NCBI GenBank assembly: GCA_964571855.1
Contig: CAZNDO010000008.1
Coordinates: 62,001 to 126,000, forward strand
Length of the DNA: 64,000 bases
Origin: CAYYFX01 sp964571855
GTDB taxonomy: Bacteria; ARS69
Reading direction: 5' to 3'
Positions 22,816-32,221 of the stretch are shown piece by piece. The stretch's first letter is position 1; every line of letters begins with the position of its first letter. The position numbers and the translations under genes were made by a program. The notes below the pieces were generated by a model. It saw only the letters and a list, made by a program, of their open reading frames with translations. It was not told where the DNA came from and ran no database searches.

Positions 22816-24213
22816 ATGCCCACACCCCTGCACGACATCCTGCGCCGGCTGCCGTCCGTGGATCAGCTGCTTGCCGAACCCGTGGTGGCCGCCCTCCTGG
22901 CACGCGAGCCGCGGCCGACTGTCGTGCGCGAGATCCGCCGGCTCCTGGACGAGGCGCGCGACTCGCTTCGCGCCGGAGCGCCCGCGCCGCCCGGGGCCGC
23001 CGAGCTCGCCGCGGAGGTCGCGCGGCGGGTGACGGGACGGCGGCGAGGGCCGCGCCGCGTGCTCAACGCCACCGGCATCGTGCTGCACACGAATCTCGGC
23101 CGGGCCCGCCTCGCCACGGAGGTGGTGGATGCGCTGGTCGAGGTCGCGCGCGGCGCGTGCGACCTGGAGATCGATCTGGAGACCGGACGCCGCGCTTCGC
23201 GCGGCGCGCACGTGGAGTCGCGGCTGTGCGAGATCACGGGCGCCGAGGCCGCCCTGGTCGTGAACAACAACGCGGGCGCGCTCGTGCTGGCGCTGAACGA
23301 GCTGGCGCAGGGACGCGAGGCGATCGTGTCGCGCGGGGAGCTCGTGGAGATCGGCGGCTCGTTCCGCCTCCCCGACGTGATGGCGCGCACGGGCGCGCGC
23401 CTCGTCGAGGTCGGCACGACGAACCGCACGCACCTGGCGGACTACGCGCGCGCCATCGGCCCCGACACCGCGCTGCTGCTGAAGGTGCACCGTTCCAACT
23501 TCCGGCAGGAGGGTTTCGTGGCCGAGCCGTCGCTCCCGGAGCTCGCGGAGCTGGGGCGCGCGCGCGGGATCCCCGTCCTGCACGACCTGGGGTCGGGCTC
23601 GCTGCACGAGACGCCCGCCACCCGGAACGAGCCGAGCCTCACGGCCAGCCTGGCCGCCGGCGTCGACGTCGTGACGCTCTCCGGGGACAAGCTGCTGGGC
23701 GGCCCCCAGGCGGGGATCCTGCTGGGACGGTCCGCCGTCCTGGATCGGCTCCGCCGCAATCCGCTGGCGCGCGCGCTGCGCGTGGACAAGTTCACCATCG
23801 CGGCCCTTGCAGCCACGCTGGATCTCCTGGAAGATGCGGCCCGTGCGCGGGAGCGCCTTCCCGTGCTGCGCGCGCTCGCGGCCACCGCGGAGGAGCTGTC
23901 CGCCCGGGCGGACGCCATGACGCGGGCGCTGGCGCGCGTCCCGGGACTCTCGGCGCGGAAGGTCGCCGCCGCCAGCGAGGTGGGCGGCGGCGCCGTGCCG
24001 GGCGAGGCGCTGCCCACTTCGGCCTGCGCCCTGGAACACCGGGAGCTCACGGCCGAGGAGCTCGCCCGCGCGCTCCGGGGGCTCCCGACCCCGGTGATCG
24101 GGCGGATCGCGGATGACCGGGTCCTTCTGGATCCGCGGTCGCTGGATCCGTCCGAGGACACCGAGTGCGTCGCACTGATCGAGGCGCGGTTCCGCGGGAC
24201 GGGAGGAGAGTGA
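22816..24213 (+). CDS. selA: L-seryl-tRNA(Sec) selenium transferase
   Basis: A 465-residue PLP enzyme that converts Ser-tRNA(Sec) to Sec-tRNA(Sec) using selenophosphate. SelA marks: an N-terminal domain (LPSVDQLLAEP), RVLNATGIVLHTNLGRA, VNNNAGALVLALNELA, LKVHRSNFRQEGFV and the PLP lysine K292 in SGDKLLGGPQAGILLG. Length is normal. ATG 22816 follows a weak CCGGAA. It is followed after 2 bases by an unrelated NTPase-like/SPOR gene; selB, selD and tRNA-Sec are not in the window. Presence implies the organism can make selenoproteins. Confidence 0.93.
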   Translation: MPTPLHDILRRLPSVDQLLAEPVVAALLAREPRPTVVREIRRLLDEARDSLRAGAPAPPGAAELAAEVARRVTGRRRGPRRVLNATGIVLHTNLGRARLATEVVDALVEVARGACDLEIDLETGRRASRGAHVESRLCEITGAEAALVVNNNAGALVLALNELAQGREAIVSRGELVEIGGSFRLPDVMARTGARLVEVGTTNRTHLADYARAIGPDTALLLKVHRSNFRQEGFVAEPSLPELAELGRARGIPVLHDLGSGSLHETPATRNEPSLTASLAAGVDVVTLSGDKLLGGPQAGILLGRSAVLDRLRRNPLARALRVDKFTIAALAATLDLLEDAARARERLPVLRALAATAEELSARADAMTRALARVPGLSARKVAAASEVGGGAVPGEALPTSACALEHRELTAEELARALRGLPTPVIGRIADDRVLLDPRSLDPSEDTECVALIEARFRGTGGE

Positions 24214-24215
24214 GG

Positions 24216-25838
24216 ATGGCCACCGTGACCGGCTTCCGGACGCCCGAGGAGGCGGCGCTCGATCTCGAGCTGCCGCTCCTGGGCAACCTGTCCGCGGGCC
24301 CCGACGTCGACGGTCCGGTCGCGGCCGCCTGGCCGACCGGCGAGGGGATCCGCCGCGACGTCGAGAGCATCTGCGACCGCCTGTTCGAGGCGCCCCTGTT
24401 CGCCGAGGGATCGATCGGCGTGCTCGGCGACGTCTCCGCCTCCACGCGCGCCGCGGTGTCCGCGGCGCTGGCGGCCGGCATCGCTTCCGAAAGGACGACG
24501 GTACTCATCGACGCCGACCTTCGCGCCGGCCACCTCTCCTTCGACGATCGCCGGCGCGCCCAGGAAGGACTCGTGGACGTGCTGCGCTACGGCGTGCGAT
24601 CCCCGCGCGTCGTCTCGCCCACGCTCACGCCGGGGCTCGCCCTGCTGCCCGTCGGCTCCCGCACGCTGGATCTCGAAGGGACGTACGGCGCGGAGTCCGT
24701 GCCCGGCCTCTTCGCGGAGCTGTCGCGGAGCGGCGAGGTGCTCCTCGTGAACGGTCCGGGCCCGGGGGACCTGGACGCGGCCGAACCGCTGCTCGCCCAC
24801 GTCGAGGGCTGGATCCTGGTGCACGAGATCGGCGCGTCGGACCCGGAGAAGACGCGGTCCCTGCGGGATCGCTGCGGTCGCTCGCGCTGCGTGGGCGTGC
24901 TCGTGTTGACCCCGGCGGGAAGCGCCGCGCGCGCCGGTGCCGTCACCGAGGACGAAGTGGAGGCGGAGGCGGCGCCGGTCGTGGCGCCGGCGCCGCCCGC
25001 GCCGTCCCCGGAGCCCATGGCGGCCCCGGCGGCGGCGGGCGAGGAGACGCCTCGCGCGGAGCCGCCGGAGGAGCCGCGGACCGGACCGCCGGCGCCCGCG
25101 CCGGTCGCGTGGGAGCCCGCGGCGGAGCACGCGCCGACCGGGCCGTCCGAGTCACGGTCCCGCTCGCGGACGCCCTGGGTCCTCGGCGGCGCGGCCGTGG
25201 CCGCGATCGTGCTCGCCGTGATGTTCTGGCCCCGCCCGGGCGGTCCGCCGGAGGCCCCGCCCGCGATGACGGCGCCGCCCGCCGAACCCACGCTGGAGCC
25301 CGGGACGGCGGCGGTCGCGCCGGCGCCGGAGGACGCCGCCGCGGTCGTGCCACCGCCGGATGCGACGGACGGTGCGGAGACGCCGGCCGCCGGGGAGTCC
25401 GCGGGCGCGGAGTCCGGTCCCGGGACTGCCGTTCCCGTGGTGGAGCCGAGCCGCCCGGTCGTCGCGGACACGCCGCCCGCGCAGGACCGGGTGCCGGCAC
25501 CGGCGGACGTGCCCCCCGCCGGGGACCGCGCGCCCGCGGCGACCAGCTCCCCGGCAACGTCACCCGTGCCGCCCGCGGGCGGGATGGTGTTCGGCGTGCA
25601 CCTGGAATCGGTGAAGTCCGAGGAGGGCGCCGCGAAGGAGGCCGCCGCGCTCACGGCGCAGGGGACGCCCGCGTTCATCCACCGGACGGACATTCCGGAC
25701 AAGGGGACCTGGTGGCGCGTGTACGCGGGGCCGTTCGCCACGCGCGATGAGGCGGAGCAGGCGGCCGCGCGCATCCGCGCCGGGGGCCGGGAGTACACGC
25801 AGGTCCATCGACTCGAGAGGGGAGACACGGGACGGTGA
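24216..25838 (+). CDS. NTPase-like/transmembrane/SPOR-domain protein
   Basis: A 540-residue hybrid. Residues about 1-245 look like a MinD/CpsD-type P-loop fold: TVLIDADLRAG (about 95-105) matches the strand-aspartate motif, but the place where Walker A should be (GVLGDVSASTRAAV) lacks the GKT, so nucleotide binding is doubtful. A Pro/Ala/Glu-rich linker leads to one membrane helix (about 319-338), another long linker, and a C-terminal SPOR domain (about 455-535; FGVHLESVKSEEGA, WWRVYAGPFATRDEA). SPOR domains bind denuded peptidoglycan at septa, so a cell-division or envelope role is likely. ATG after GGGAGGAGAG. Confidence 0.75.
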   Translation: MATVTGFRTPEEAALDLELPLLGNLSAGPDVDGPVAAAWPTGEGIRRDVESICDRLFEAPLFAEGSIGVLGDVSASTRAAVSAALAAGIASERTTVLIDADLRAGHLSFDDRRRAQEGLVDVLRYGVRSPRVVSPTLTPGLALLPVGSRTLDLEGTYGAESVPGLFAELSRSGEVLLVNGPGPGDLDAAEPLLAHVEGWILVHEIGASDPEKTRSLRDRCGRSRCVGVLVLTPAGSAARAGAVTEDEVEAEAAPVVAPAPPAPSPEPMAAPAAAGEETPRAEPPEEPRTGPPAPAPVAWEPAAEHAPTGPSESRSRSRTPWVLGGAAVAAIVLAVMFWPRPGGPPEAPPAMTAPPAEPTLEPGTAAVAPAPEDAAAVVPPPDATDGAETPAAGESAGAESGPGTAVPVVEPSRPVVADTPPAQDRVPAPADVPPAGDRAPAATSSPATSPVPPAGGMVFGVHLESVKSEEGAAKEAAALTAQGTPAFIHRTDIPDKGTWWRVYAGPFATRDEAEQAAARIRAGGREYTQVHRLERGDTGR

Positions 25839-25854
25839 CGGGACGGGAGGATCG

Positions 25855-28800
25855 ATGAACCTCAAGACGCTCGAGCTCTTCGGCTTCAAGTCCTTCATGC
25901 GCAAGCTGGACATCCACTTCTCCGACGGCATCACCGTCATCGTGGGTCCGAACGGCTGCGGGAAGACGAACGTCACCGACGCGCTCCGGTGGGTGCTCGG
26001 GGAGGCGAACGCCCGCAACCTCCGCGGCGCGCGCATGGAGGACCTCATCTTCAACGGCACGCGGGACTACAAGCCGTTGAACGTGGCCGAGGTCTCGCTC
26101 ACGGTGGACAACTCGCGCGGCATCCTCCCGGTGGACTACGCCGAGGTCACGGTCACGCGCCGCGTGTACCGGAACGGCGAGCCGGAGTTCCTCATCAACA
26201 AGGTGCCGAGCCGGCTGAAGGACATCCACGACCTCTTCATGGACACGGGGCTGGGCAGCCGCGCGTACTCGGTGATCGAGCGCGACATGGTGGAGATGGT
26301 CCTGGCCGACCAGCCGGAGAAGCGGCGCGAGCTGCTGGAAGAGGCCGCCGGCATCATGAAGTACAAGATCCGCGAGCGGCAGGCGCGCCGGAAGCTGGAG
26401 GCCACGGACGAGGACCTGCGCCGCCTCGAGGACGTGCTGCATGAGGTGGAGCGCCAGGTCCGCGCGCTCAAGCGCCAGGTGGGCGCGGCCCAGCGCTTCC
26501 AGGAGATCCGCGACCGCCTGCGCGCGCTGGACGTGGGGCTGGCCGCCGAGGAGATCCGCGGGCTCGACGCGGAGGAGGAGCGGCTGCGGGCGGCGCTGTC
26601 CGAGAGCCTGGCCGAGCGGGACGGGGCGACGGCGCGCGTCGCCGCGCTGGACGCGGACCTCGAGGCGCGCCGCCTGAAGGCGGCCGAGGCGGACGCGGCG
26701 TTCTCGACGGCGCAGAGGAAGGTGGACGCGCTGGCCGAGGAGGCGCGCCGCATCGAGAGCGACAACCTCGTGCGGCGCGAACGGCGCGAGGCGCTGCTGG
26801 AGTCCGGACGGCGCCTGGCGGAGGAGTCCACCGCGCTGGCCGCGAGCGTGCAGGAGGCGCTGGCGCGGCGCGAGGCGCTGCAGGCCGACCTCGCGGCGCG
26901 GGCCGCGGGGTTGGCGGAGCGGGAGGCGTCGCTCGCCGCGATGGAGGCCCGGCTCGCGGCGGTCGAGTCCGATCTCGCGGAGCGGCGCGCCGCGCTCGCC
27001 CGCGCGCGCGAGACGGCGGAGGAGTGCGCGCGCGAGGTCGGCGTGCGGCGGACCGAGCTGGCGAACCTGGAGGCGCACGAGCACCACCTCGCGGACCGCG
27101 CCGCGACCCTCGCCGAGGAGGCGGGCTCGCTCGAGCGCTCCGCGGAGGCGCGACACCGCGAGCTGGCCGAGGGCGAGGAGCGCCTGGCGGCGCTGCAAGG
27201 CGACGTGGCGCGGCTCGGCGACGAGCTCCGCGCGCGCGAGGAGCGCCGCGCCGATCTGGATCGCGAGCGGGAGAACCTGCGCGAGGAGGAGTCCCGGCTC
27301 GCCGTGATGCTGGAGTCCGCCCGCTCCGGGCTGGAGATGCTCTGCGCGTTGCGCGACGCGCACGAGGGCTTCGGGGCGGGAGCGCGCGCGCTGCTCGGGA
27401 GCGGGCGCGCGTCGTCCCTGGGCGATGCCCTGCGCGTCACGCGCGAGGATCTCCTCGCCGCGTTGGACTCCGCGCTCGGCTCCGCGGTGGAGTACGTGAT
27501 CGTGCCGGACGCGCAGGGCGCGGTGGATGCGGTGCGCTCGCTGCGCGACGGCGAGGGGCGCGCCACGCTGGTGGACCGCGCGGCGTTCGCGGCGGCCGCG
27601 GCGGAGCCCCCGCCGGCCGTGCCCGAGGATCCCGCGGTGATCGGCCGCGCGCGCGAGTTCCTGCGCGTCCCCGACGACCTGTCGCCGGTGCTGGACCGGC
27701 TCCTCGCGCGCACGATCGTCGTGGAGACCCTGGAGGACGCCCTGCGGCTGGCCCGCGGCGACTCCGGGCGCGGCCTGCGCTTCGTGGCCCGGGGCGGCGA
27801 GTGGGCCGAGTACCCCGGCATCGTGCACGGCGGCTCCTCGCGCAAGGAGGATCCGCGGATCCTCGGGCGCGCGGACCGCATCGCGCACCTGGAGCGCCGC
27901 ACCGCGGAGCTCGAGGGGCTGCGCGCCGCGGCGCACGAGGCGGGGGAGCGGGTGAGCGCCGCGCGCGAGGTCGTGTCCGCGGATCTGGCGCGGCTCGCGG
28001 CCGAGCGCGACGCGAAGCGGGACGCCCTCTCGGAGGTGGAGCGGGGCGTGGCGCGCAGCCGCGCGGAGCGGTCGGGCGTGGAGGACCGCCGGCGCGCGGT
28101 GGGCGAGGAGCGCGAGGCCGTGGCCGCGCGGCGCGCCGAGGTGGAGCGGGACCGGTCCGCCCGGACCACGGCGGTGGGGGATGCCACCGCGCGGCAGGAG
28201 GCGGCGGACCTGGAGTGCCGGCGGCGCGAGGAGGAGCTCGTGGCGTCGTCCGAGGACCGCGAGCGGCTACAGCGGGCCTGCCACGACGCGCGCCTCGATC
28301 TGGCCGGCGCGAAGGCGGAGCGCGACCGCGTGGCGGTCGAGCTGGAGCGCTCCGAGGTCGCGCGCGCGGCCGACGAGCAGGGGATCGCGCGGCGGCGGGA
28401 GGACATCGAGGGCACGGACCGGCAGCTCGGGGAGCTGGCGCGGGCGCTGGAGGAGGGCTTCGCCGCCTTCGCGCGCCTTTCGGCGGATCTGGACGGGGCG
28501 CGCGGCGCGCGGGACGACGAGGCGCGCGGACGGGCCGCGGTGCTGGAGGCGGTGGGCGGCCTGGAGGCGGAGCGCGCCCGCTGGACGCGGCTGCGCGACG
28601 ACGCCGCGCAGACCGCGCACGAGCGCGAGCTCGGCGCGGCGCGCGTGGAGTCGGACCGGCGCGAGATCGCCGCGCGGGTGGAGCGCGAGTACTCCGTGGA
28701 CCTCCGCCTGCCCGGCGCGCTGGACGCGCACGCGGAGTTCCGCGAGGCGGATGCCGAGGCGCGCGCCGCCGCCGTCCGCGAGCGGGACGACCTCCGCACC

Positions 28801-29484
28801 CAGCTGGACCGGATGGGCGCCGTCAACCTCGTGGCGCTGGACCAGTACGAGCGCGAGGAGAAGCGGTACACGTTCCTGAAGGCGCAGCGGGACGACCTGG
28901 AGGAGGCGCGCGAGGGGCTGCGGCGCACGATCCGGCGCATCAACCGGAAGGCGCGGGCGCTGTTCATGGACACGCTGGAGCAGGTGCGCGTGAACTTCCA
29001 GCACACGTTCGGCACGCTGTTCGAGGGCGGCCAGGCGGACGTCCGCCTCGCCGGGGACGAGGATCCGCTGCACGCGCCCATCGAAATCTTCGCGCGGCCG
29101 CGCGGCAAGCGCCTGTCGTCCATCTCCCTGATGTCGTCGGGGGAGCGCTCGCTCACCGCGGTGTCGTTCCTCTTCGCCATCTACCTCGTGAAGCCCAGCC
29201 CGTTCTGCATCCTGGACGAGGTGGACGCCCCGCTGGACGACGCGAACATCGGGCGCTTCCTGTCCATGCTGCGGAAGGTCGCGGAGAAGACGCAGTTCGT
29301 GATGATCACGCACAACAAGAAGACCATGGAGATCGCGGACTACCTGTACGGCGTCACGATGCAGGAGCCGGGCGTGTCGAAGCTGGTCTCCGTGCGGCTC
29401 GGCAAGGGCGAGGACCTCGCGGCCGCGCGCGGCAACGGTGGCGGGCAGTCCGCCGCGGAGCTCGTGCTCGAGGGATCGGCTTGA
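25855..29484 (+). CDS. smc: Chromosome segregation ATPase SMC
   Basis: A 1209-residue SMC. The head N-part has Walker A GPNGCGKT (31-38) after LELFGFKSF. Two long coiled coils (about 170-485 and 675-1010) flank a hinge at about 490-670 (LLGSGRASSLGDAL, TIVVETLEDALRLARG). The head C-part has the signature LMSSGERSLTA (about 1092-1102) and Walker B CILDEVDAPLDD (about 1118). It works with ScpA/ScpB to organise and separate chromosomes; those partners are not here. ATG 25855 follows GGGAGG. Its stop overlaps the TTG of ftsY (TTGA), an smc-ftsY pairing seen in many bacteria. Confidence 0.96.
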   Translation: MNLKTLELFGFKSFMRKLDIHFSDGITVIVGPNGCGKTNVTDALRWVLGEANARNLRGARMEDLIFNGTRDYKPLNVAEVSLTVDNSRGILPVDYAEVTVTRRVYRNGEPEFLINKVPSRLKDIHDLFMDTGLGSRAYSVIERDMVEMVLADQPEKRRELLEEAAGIMKYKIRERQARRKLEATDEDLRRLEDVLHEVERQVRALKRQVGAAQRFQEIRDRLRALDVGLAAEEIRGLDAEEERLRAALSESLAERDGATARVAALDADLEARRLKAAEADAAFSTAQRKVDALAEEARRIESDNLVRRERREALLESGRRLAEESTALAASVQEALARREALQADLAARAAGLAEREASLAAMEARLAAVESDLAERRAALARARETAEECAREVGVRRTELANLEAHEHHLADRAATLAEEAGSLERSAEARHRELAEGEERLAALQGDVARLGDELRAREERRADLDRERENLREEESRLAVMLESARSGLEMLCALRDAHEGFGAGARALLGSGRASSLGDALRVTREDLLAALDSALGSAVEYVIVPDAQGAVDAVRSLRDGEGRATLVDRAAFAAAAAEPPPAVPEDPAVIGRAREFLRVPDDLSPVLDRLLARTIVVETLEDALRLARGDSGRGLRFVARGGEWAEYPGIVHGGSSRKEDPRILGRADRIAHLERRTAELEGLRAAAHEAGERVSAAREVVSADLARLAAERDAKRDALSEVERGVARSRAERSGVEDRRRAVGEEREAVAARRAEVERDRSARTTAVGDATARQEAADLECRRREEELVASSEDRERLQRACHDARLDLAGAKAERDRVAVELERSEVARAADEQGIARRREDIEGTDRQLGELARALEEGFAAFARLSADLDGARGARDDEARGRAAVLEAVGGLEAERARWTRLRDDAAQTAHERELGAARVESDRREIAARVEREYSVDLRLPGALDAHAEFREADAEARAAAVRERDDLRTQLDRMGAVNLVALDQYEREEKRYTFLKAQRDDLEEAREGLRRTIRRINRKARALFMDTLEQVRVNFQHTFGTLFEGGQADVRLAGDEDPLHAPIEIFARPRGKRLSSISLMSSGERSLTAVSFLFAIYLVKPSPFCILDEVDAPLDDANIGRFLSMLRKVAEKTQFVMITHNKKTMEIADYLYGVTMQEPGVSKLVSVRLGKGEDLAAARGNGGGQSAAELVLEGSA

Positions 29485-30434
29485 CCTTCGGCCTCGGCCG
29501 GGGGCTCGCCCGCCTGCGGGACGGGCTGGCCCGGACCCGCTCGCGGATCTCGGATGGCGTTCGCACGCTGTTCGCCGGGCGTCCCGCCTCGGACGACGCC
29601 ACGTGGGAGGGCCTCGAGGAGCTCCTGCTCGCGGCGGACGTGGGCGCGGTGACCGCCGGGGAGATCGTCGCCGAGGTGCGGCGCGCGTCCGGCGGCTGGT
29701 CGGCGCCCGGCCCGGAGCGGGTCTTCGCGCAGCTGCGGGAGTCCGTGCAGGCGCGGCTCGCCGGCTCGGGCGGGGCGCTGGAGCTCCCGGAAGGCGGTCC
29801 GGCCGTGGTGTTCCTCGTGGGCGTGAACGGCTCCGGCAAGACCACCACGGTGGGCAAGCTCGCCGCGCGCCTCGCGCGCGAGGGGCGGAAGGTCCTCGTG
29901 GTGGCGGCGGACACGTACCGCGCCGCCGCGGTGGAGCAGGTGGCGCAGTGGGCGGAGCGCGCCGGCGTGCCGATCGTGCGCGGGCACGAGGGGGCGGACG
30001 CGGCGGCGGTCGTGCACGACGGGCTGACCGCGGCCGCCGCGCGCGGCTGCGACGTGGTGCTCGTGGACACCGCGGGCCGGCTGCACACGAAGACGAACCT
30101 CATGGACGAGCTGGCGAAGGTGCGGCGCGTGGCCGGCCGCGTGGTCCCGGGGGCGCCGCACGAGGTGCTGCTGGTGCTGGACGCCACGACCGGCCAGAAC
30201 GGCGTGCGGCAGGCGGAGGCCTTCGCGCGGAGCCTGGGGATCACGGGACTCGTGCTGGCGAAGCTGGACGGCACCGCGAAGGGCGGCGTGGTCCTGGCGA
30301 TCCGCCGCGCGCTGGACCTGCCGGTGAAGCTGATCGGCGTGGGCGAGGGCATCGAGGACCTGGAGGCGTTCGATCCGGCGGCGTTCGCGCGCGCGCTCGT
30401 GCCGGACGGCGCCGCCGAAGGGGAGGCGGCATGA
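29481..30434 (+). CDS. ftsY: Signal recognition particle receptor FtsY
   Basis: A 317-residue SRP GTPase receptor that docks ribosome-nascent chain complexes at the membrane. N domain (residues about 25-95, WEGLEELLLAADVGAVTA) is followed by the G domain with GVNGSGKTTTVGKLA (about 114-128), DTYRAAAVEQ, DTAGR (about 196), LDATTGQNG and AKLDGTAKGG (about 260). It lacks the acidic A domain found in E. coli. The start is TTG 29481 overlapping the smc stop; GAGGG lies upstream. Confidence 0.95.
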   Translation: MTFGLGRGLARLRDGLARTRSRISDGVRTLFAGRPASDDATWEGLEELLLAADVGAVTAGEIVAEVRRASGGWSAPGPERVFAQLRESVQARLAGSGGALELPEGGPAVVFLVGVNGSGKTTTVGKLAARLAREGRKVLVVAADTYRAAAVEQVAQWAERAGVPIVRGHEGADAAAVVHDGLTAAAARGCDVVLVDTAGRLHTKTNLMDELAKVRRVAGRVVPGAPHEVLLVLDATTGQNGVRQAEAFARSLGITGLVLAKLDGTAKGGVVLAIRRALDLPVKLIGVGEGIEDLEAFDPAAFARALVPDGAAEGEAA

Positions 30435-32221
30435 CCACCGAGCCGCCGCCGGGCGGGCCCGGACCGGACGAGGACGCGTCCGCGCGGATCGCGCGCCTGA
30501 CCGCGGAGCTCGCGACCGAGCGGGAGCGGTCCGCGGCCGAGGCGCGCGCGCGCGCGCGCGAGCACGGGCAGCTCACGCGGCTCCTGGACGTGTCCGGCGC
30601 CGTGCTGGCCTCGGGCGACCTGGACGAGCAGCTCCGCCTCATCGCCGGCGCGATCACGGGCTCGTGCAGCTACCGCCGATGCGTGATCACGCTCGTGGAC
30701 GCGGAGTGGAACATCTGGAAGCGCGCGCACGCCGGCCTCACGGAGGAGGAGGCGCGCGGGCTGGAGGAGCGCCCCTCGCTGTCGCCGGAGATGCGGCGCC
30801 GCGTCCTGGACGAGACCTACCGCATCGGCAACTCCTACTTCGTGCCGCACGAGTCGCGCCTGGGATCGGAGCTCGCCGGCATCGGCGTCTCCACCGCGCG
30901 CCGCGCCGAGGACTTCGTGGACTGGCACCCCGAGGACCTGCTGTTCGTCCCGCTCGTGGGGAAGGACGGTCGGGTGCTCGGGACGATCTCGGTGGACGAC
31001 CCGGAGGACGGGCGGCGCCCCACGCCGGACAGCCTGCAGATCCTGGAGCTGTTCGCGCGGGAGGCGGCCTTCGCCATCGACCAGAGCGCGCTGCTGTTCG
31101 AGCTGGCCCGCACCGAGGGGTACCTGCGGAACCTCGTGCGCAGCTCCCGCGACGCCATCATCACCACCGACCCGAAGGGGCGCATCGTGGTGTGGAACGA
31201 GGGCGCCACGCGCATGCTCGGGTGGACGGGCGAGGAGATGATCGGCCGCTCCGTCGTGGACGTGTACGCCTCCCCGGAGGAGGCGCGGGACATCATGCGC
31301 CGGCTGATGTCGCCCGAGCAGGGCGGCCGCGGGCAGCTCGAAGGGCACGAGACGCAGCTCCGCCCGAAGGAGGGCGAGCCCATCCCGGTGGCGCTGTCGG
31401 CGTCCGCGCTGTACGGCGCCGGCGACGAGTTCCTCGGCACCGCCGGCATCTCGCGCGACCTTCGCCCGTGGAAGCGGCTGGAGCGGGAGATCGTGGCGGC
31501 GGAGAAGGCGGCCACGCTGGGCGAGGTGGCGGCCACGCTGTGCCACGAGATCAACAACTTCCTGGAGGAGATCCTCTCCGCCGGCCAGGTGTCCCTGCTC
31601 ACCCTGGACCGCTCCGACGTGCGGGAGATGTACGAGCGCGCGGGGTTCGAGCGCACGCTGGAGAAGGAGATCGAGCGGCTGTCCGTGATCTCCAAGGAGG
31701 CGCTCAAGATCGCGGGGCTCACCGGGCGCCTGCAGGCCATCGCGCGCGGCGGCGCGTATACCACCACGGAGTACGTGGGCGAGATCCGCATGCTGGAGCT
31801 GCCCGGCGGGGAGCTGTCCGGGCGCATCCTGGTGGCGGACGACCGGGAGTACATCCGGGAGTTCCTGCGGGACTTCCTCGCGCTGGAGGGCTTCGAGGTG
31901 GACACGGCCCGCGACGGCGCGGAGGCCGTGGACATGGCCCGCGGCCGGCACTACGACCTCGTGCTGTCGGACATCAAGATGCCGGGCAAGAACGGGTACG
32001 AGGTCTTCGCCGGCGTGCGCGAGATCGATCCGGCCACCAAGGTGATCCTGATGACGGCGTACGGGTACGACCCGTCGCACTCCATCGTGAAGGCCTCCGA
32101 GGCCGGGCTCTCGGACGTGCTGTACAAGCCGTTCCAGATGGCGCGGGTGCGCGAGGCCATCGTGCGCGCCCTCGGCCCCGCCGCGTCCAACGGCGGGTCG
32201 GGGAAGGCGGGAGGTCGTTGA
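30431..32221 (+). CDS. GAF-PAS-HisKA-receiver protein lacking a kinase ATPase domain
   Basis: A 596-residue signalling protein. After an N-terminal coiled coil (10-50) come a GAF-like domain (about 55-225), a PAS domain (about 231-350; DAIITTDPKGRIVVWNEGAT), a HisKA dimerisation helix pair with H372 in LCHEINNFLEEI, and a receiver domain from about 465 with acidic D470/D471, phospho-acceptor D514 (LVLSDIKMPGKNGYE) and K566. Only about 35 residues separate HisKA from the receiver and they contain no N, G1, F or G2 box, so it cannot autophosphorylate by the usual means. It may act as a phosphorelay partner or a dimeric response regulator. ATG overlaps the ftsY stop. Confidence 0.85.
   Translation: MTTEPPPGGPGPDEDASARIARLTAELATERERSAAEARARAREHGQLTRLLDVSGAVLASGDLDEQLRLIAGAITGSCSYRRCVITLVDAEWNIWKRAHAGLTEEEARGLEERPSLSPEMRRRVLDETYRIGNSYFVPHESRLGSELAGIGVSTARRAEDFVDWHPEDLLFVPLVGKDGRVLGTISVDDPEDGRRPTPDSLQILELFAREAAFAIDQSALLFELARTEGYLRNLVRSSRDAIITTDPKGRIVVWNEGATRMLGWTGEEMIGRSVVDVYASPEEARDIMRRLMSPEQGGRGQLEGHETQLRPKEGEPIPVALSASALYGAGDEFLGTAGISRDLRPWKRLEREIVAAEKAATLGEVAATLCHEINNFLEEILSAGQVSLLTLDRSDVREMYERAGFERTLEKEIERLSVISKEALKIAGLTGRLQAIARGGAYTTTEYVGEIRMLELPGGELSGRILVADDREYIREFLRDFLALEGFEVDTARDGAEAVDMARGRHYDLVLSDIKMPGKNGYEVFAGVREIDPATKVILMTAYGYDPSHSIVKASEAGLSDVLYKPFQMARVREAIVRALGPAASNGGSGKAGGR

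Noticed and set aside
26136..29180. Minus-strand 1014-codon frame opposite smc
   Set aside because: It is Ser/Arg/Ala-rich shadow sequence of the smc coiled-coil codons, with no recognisable fold.
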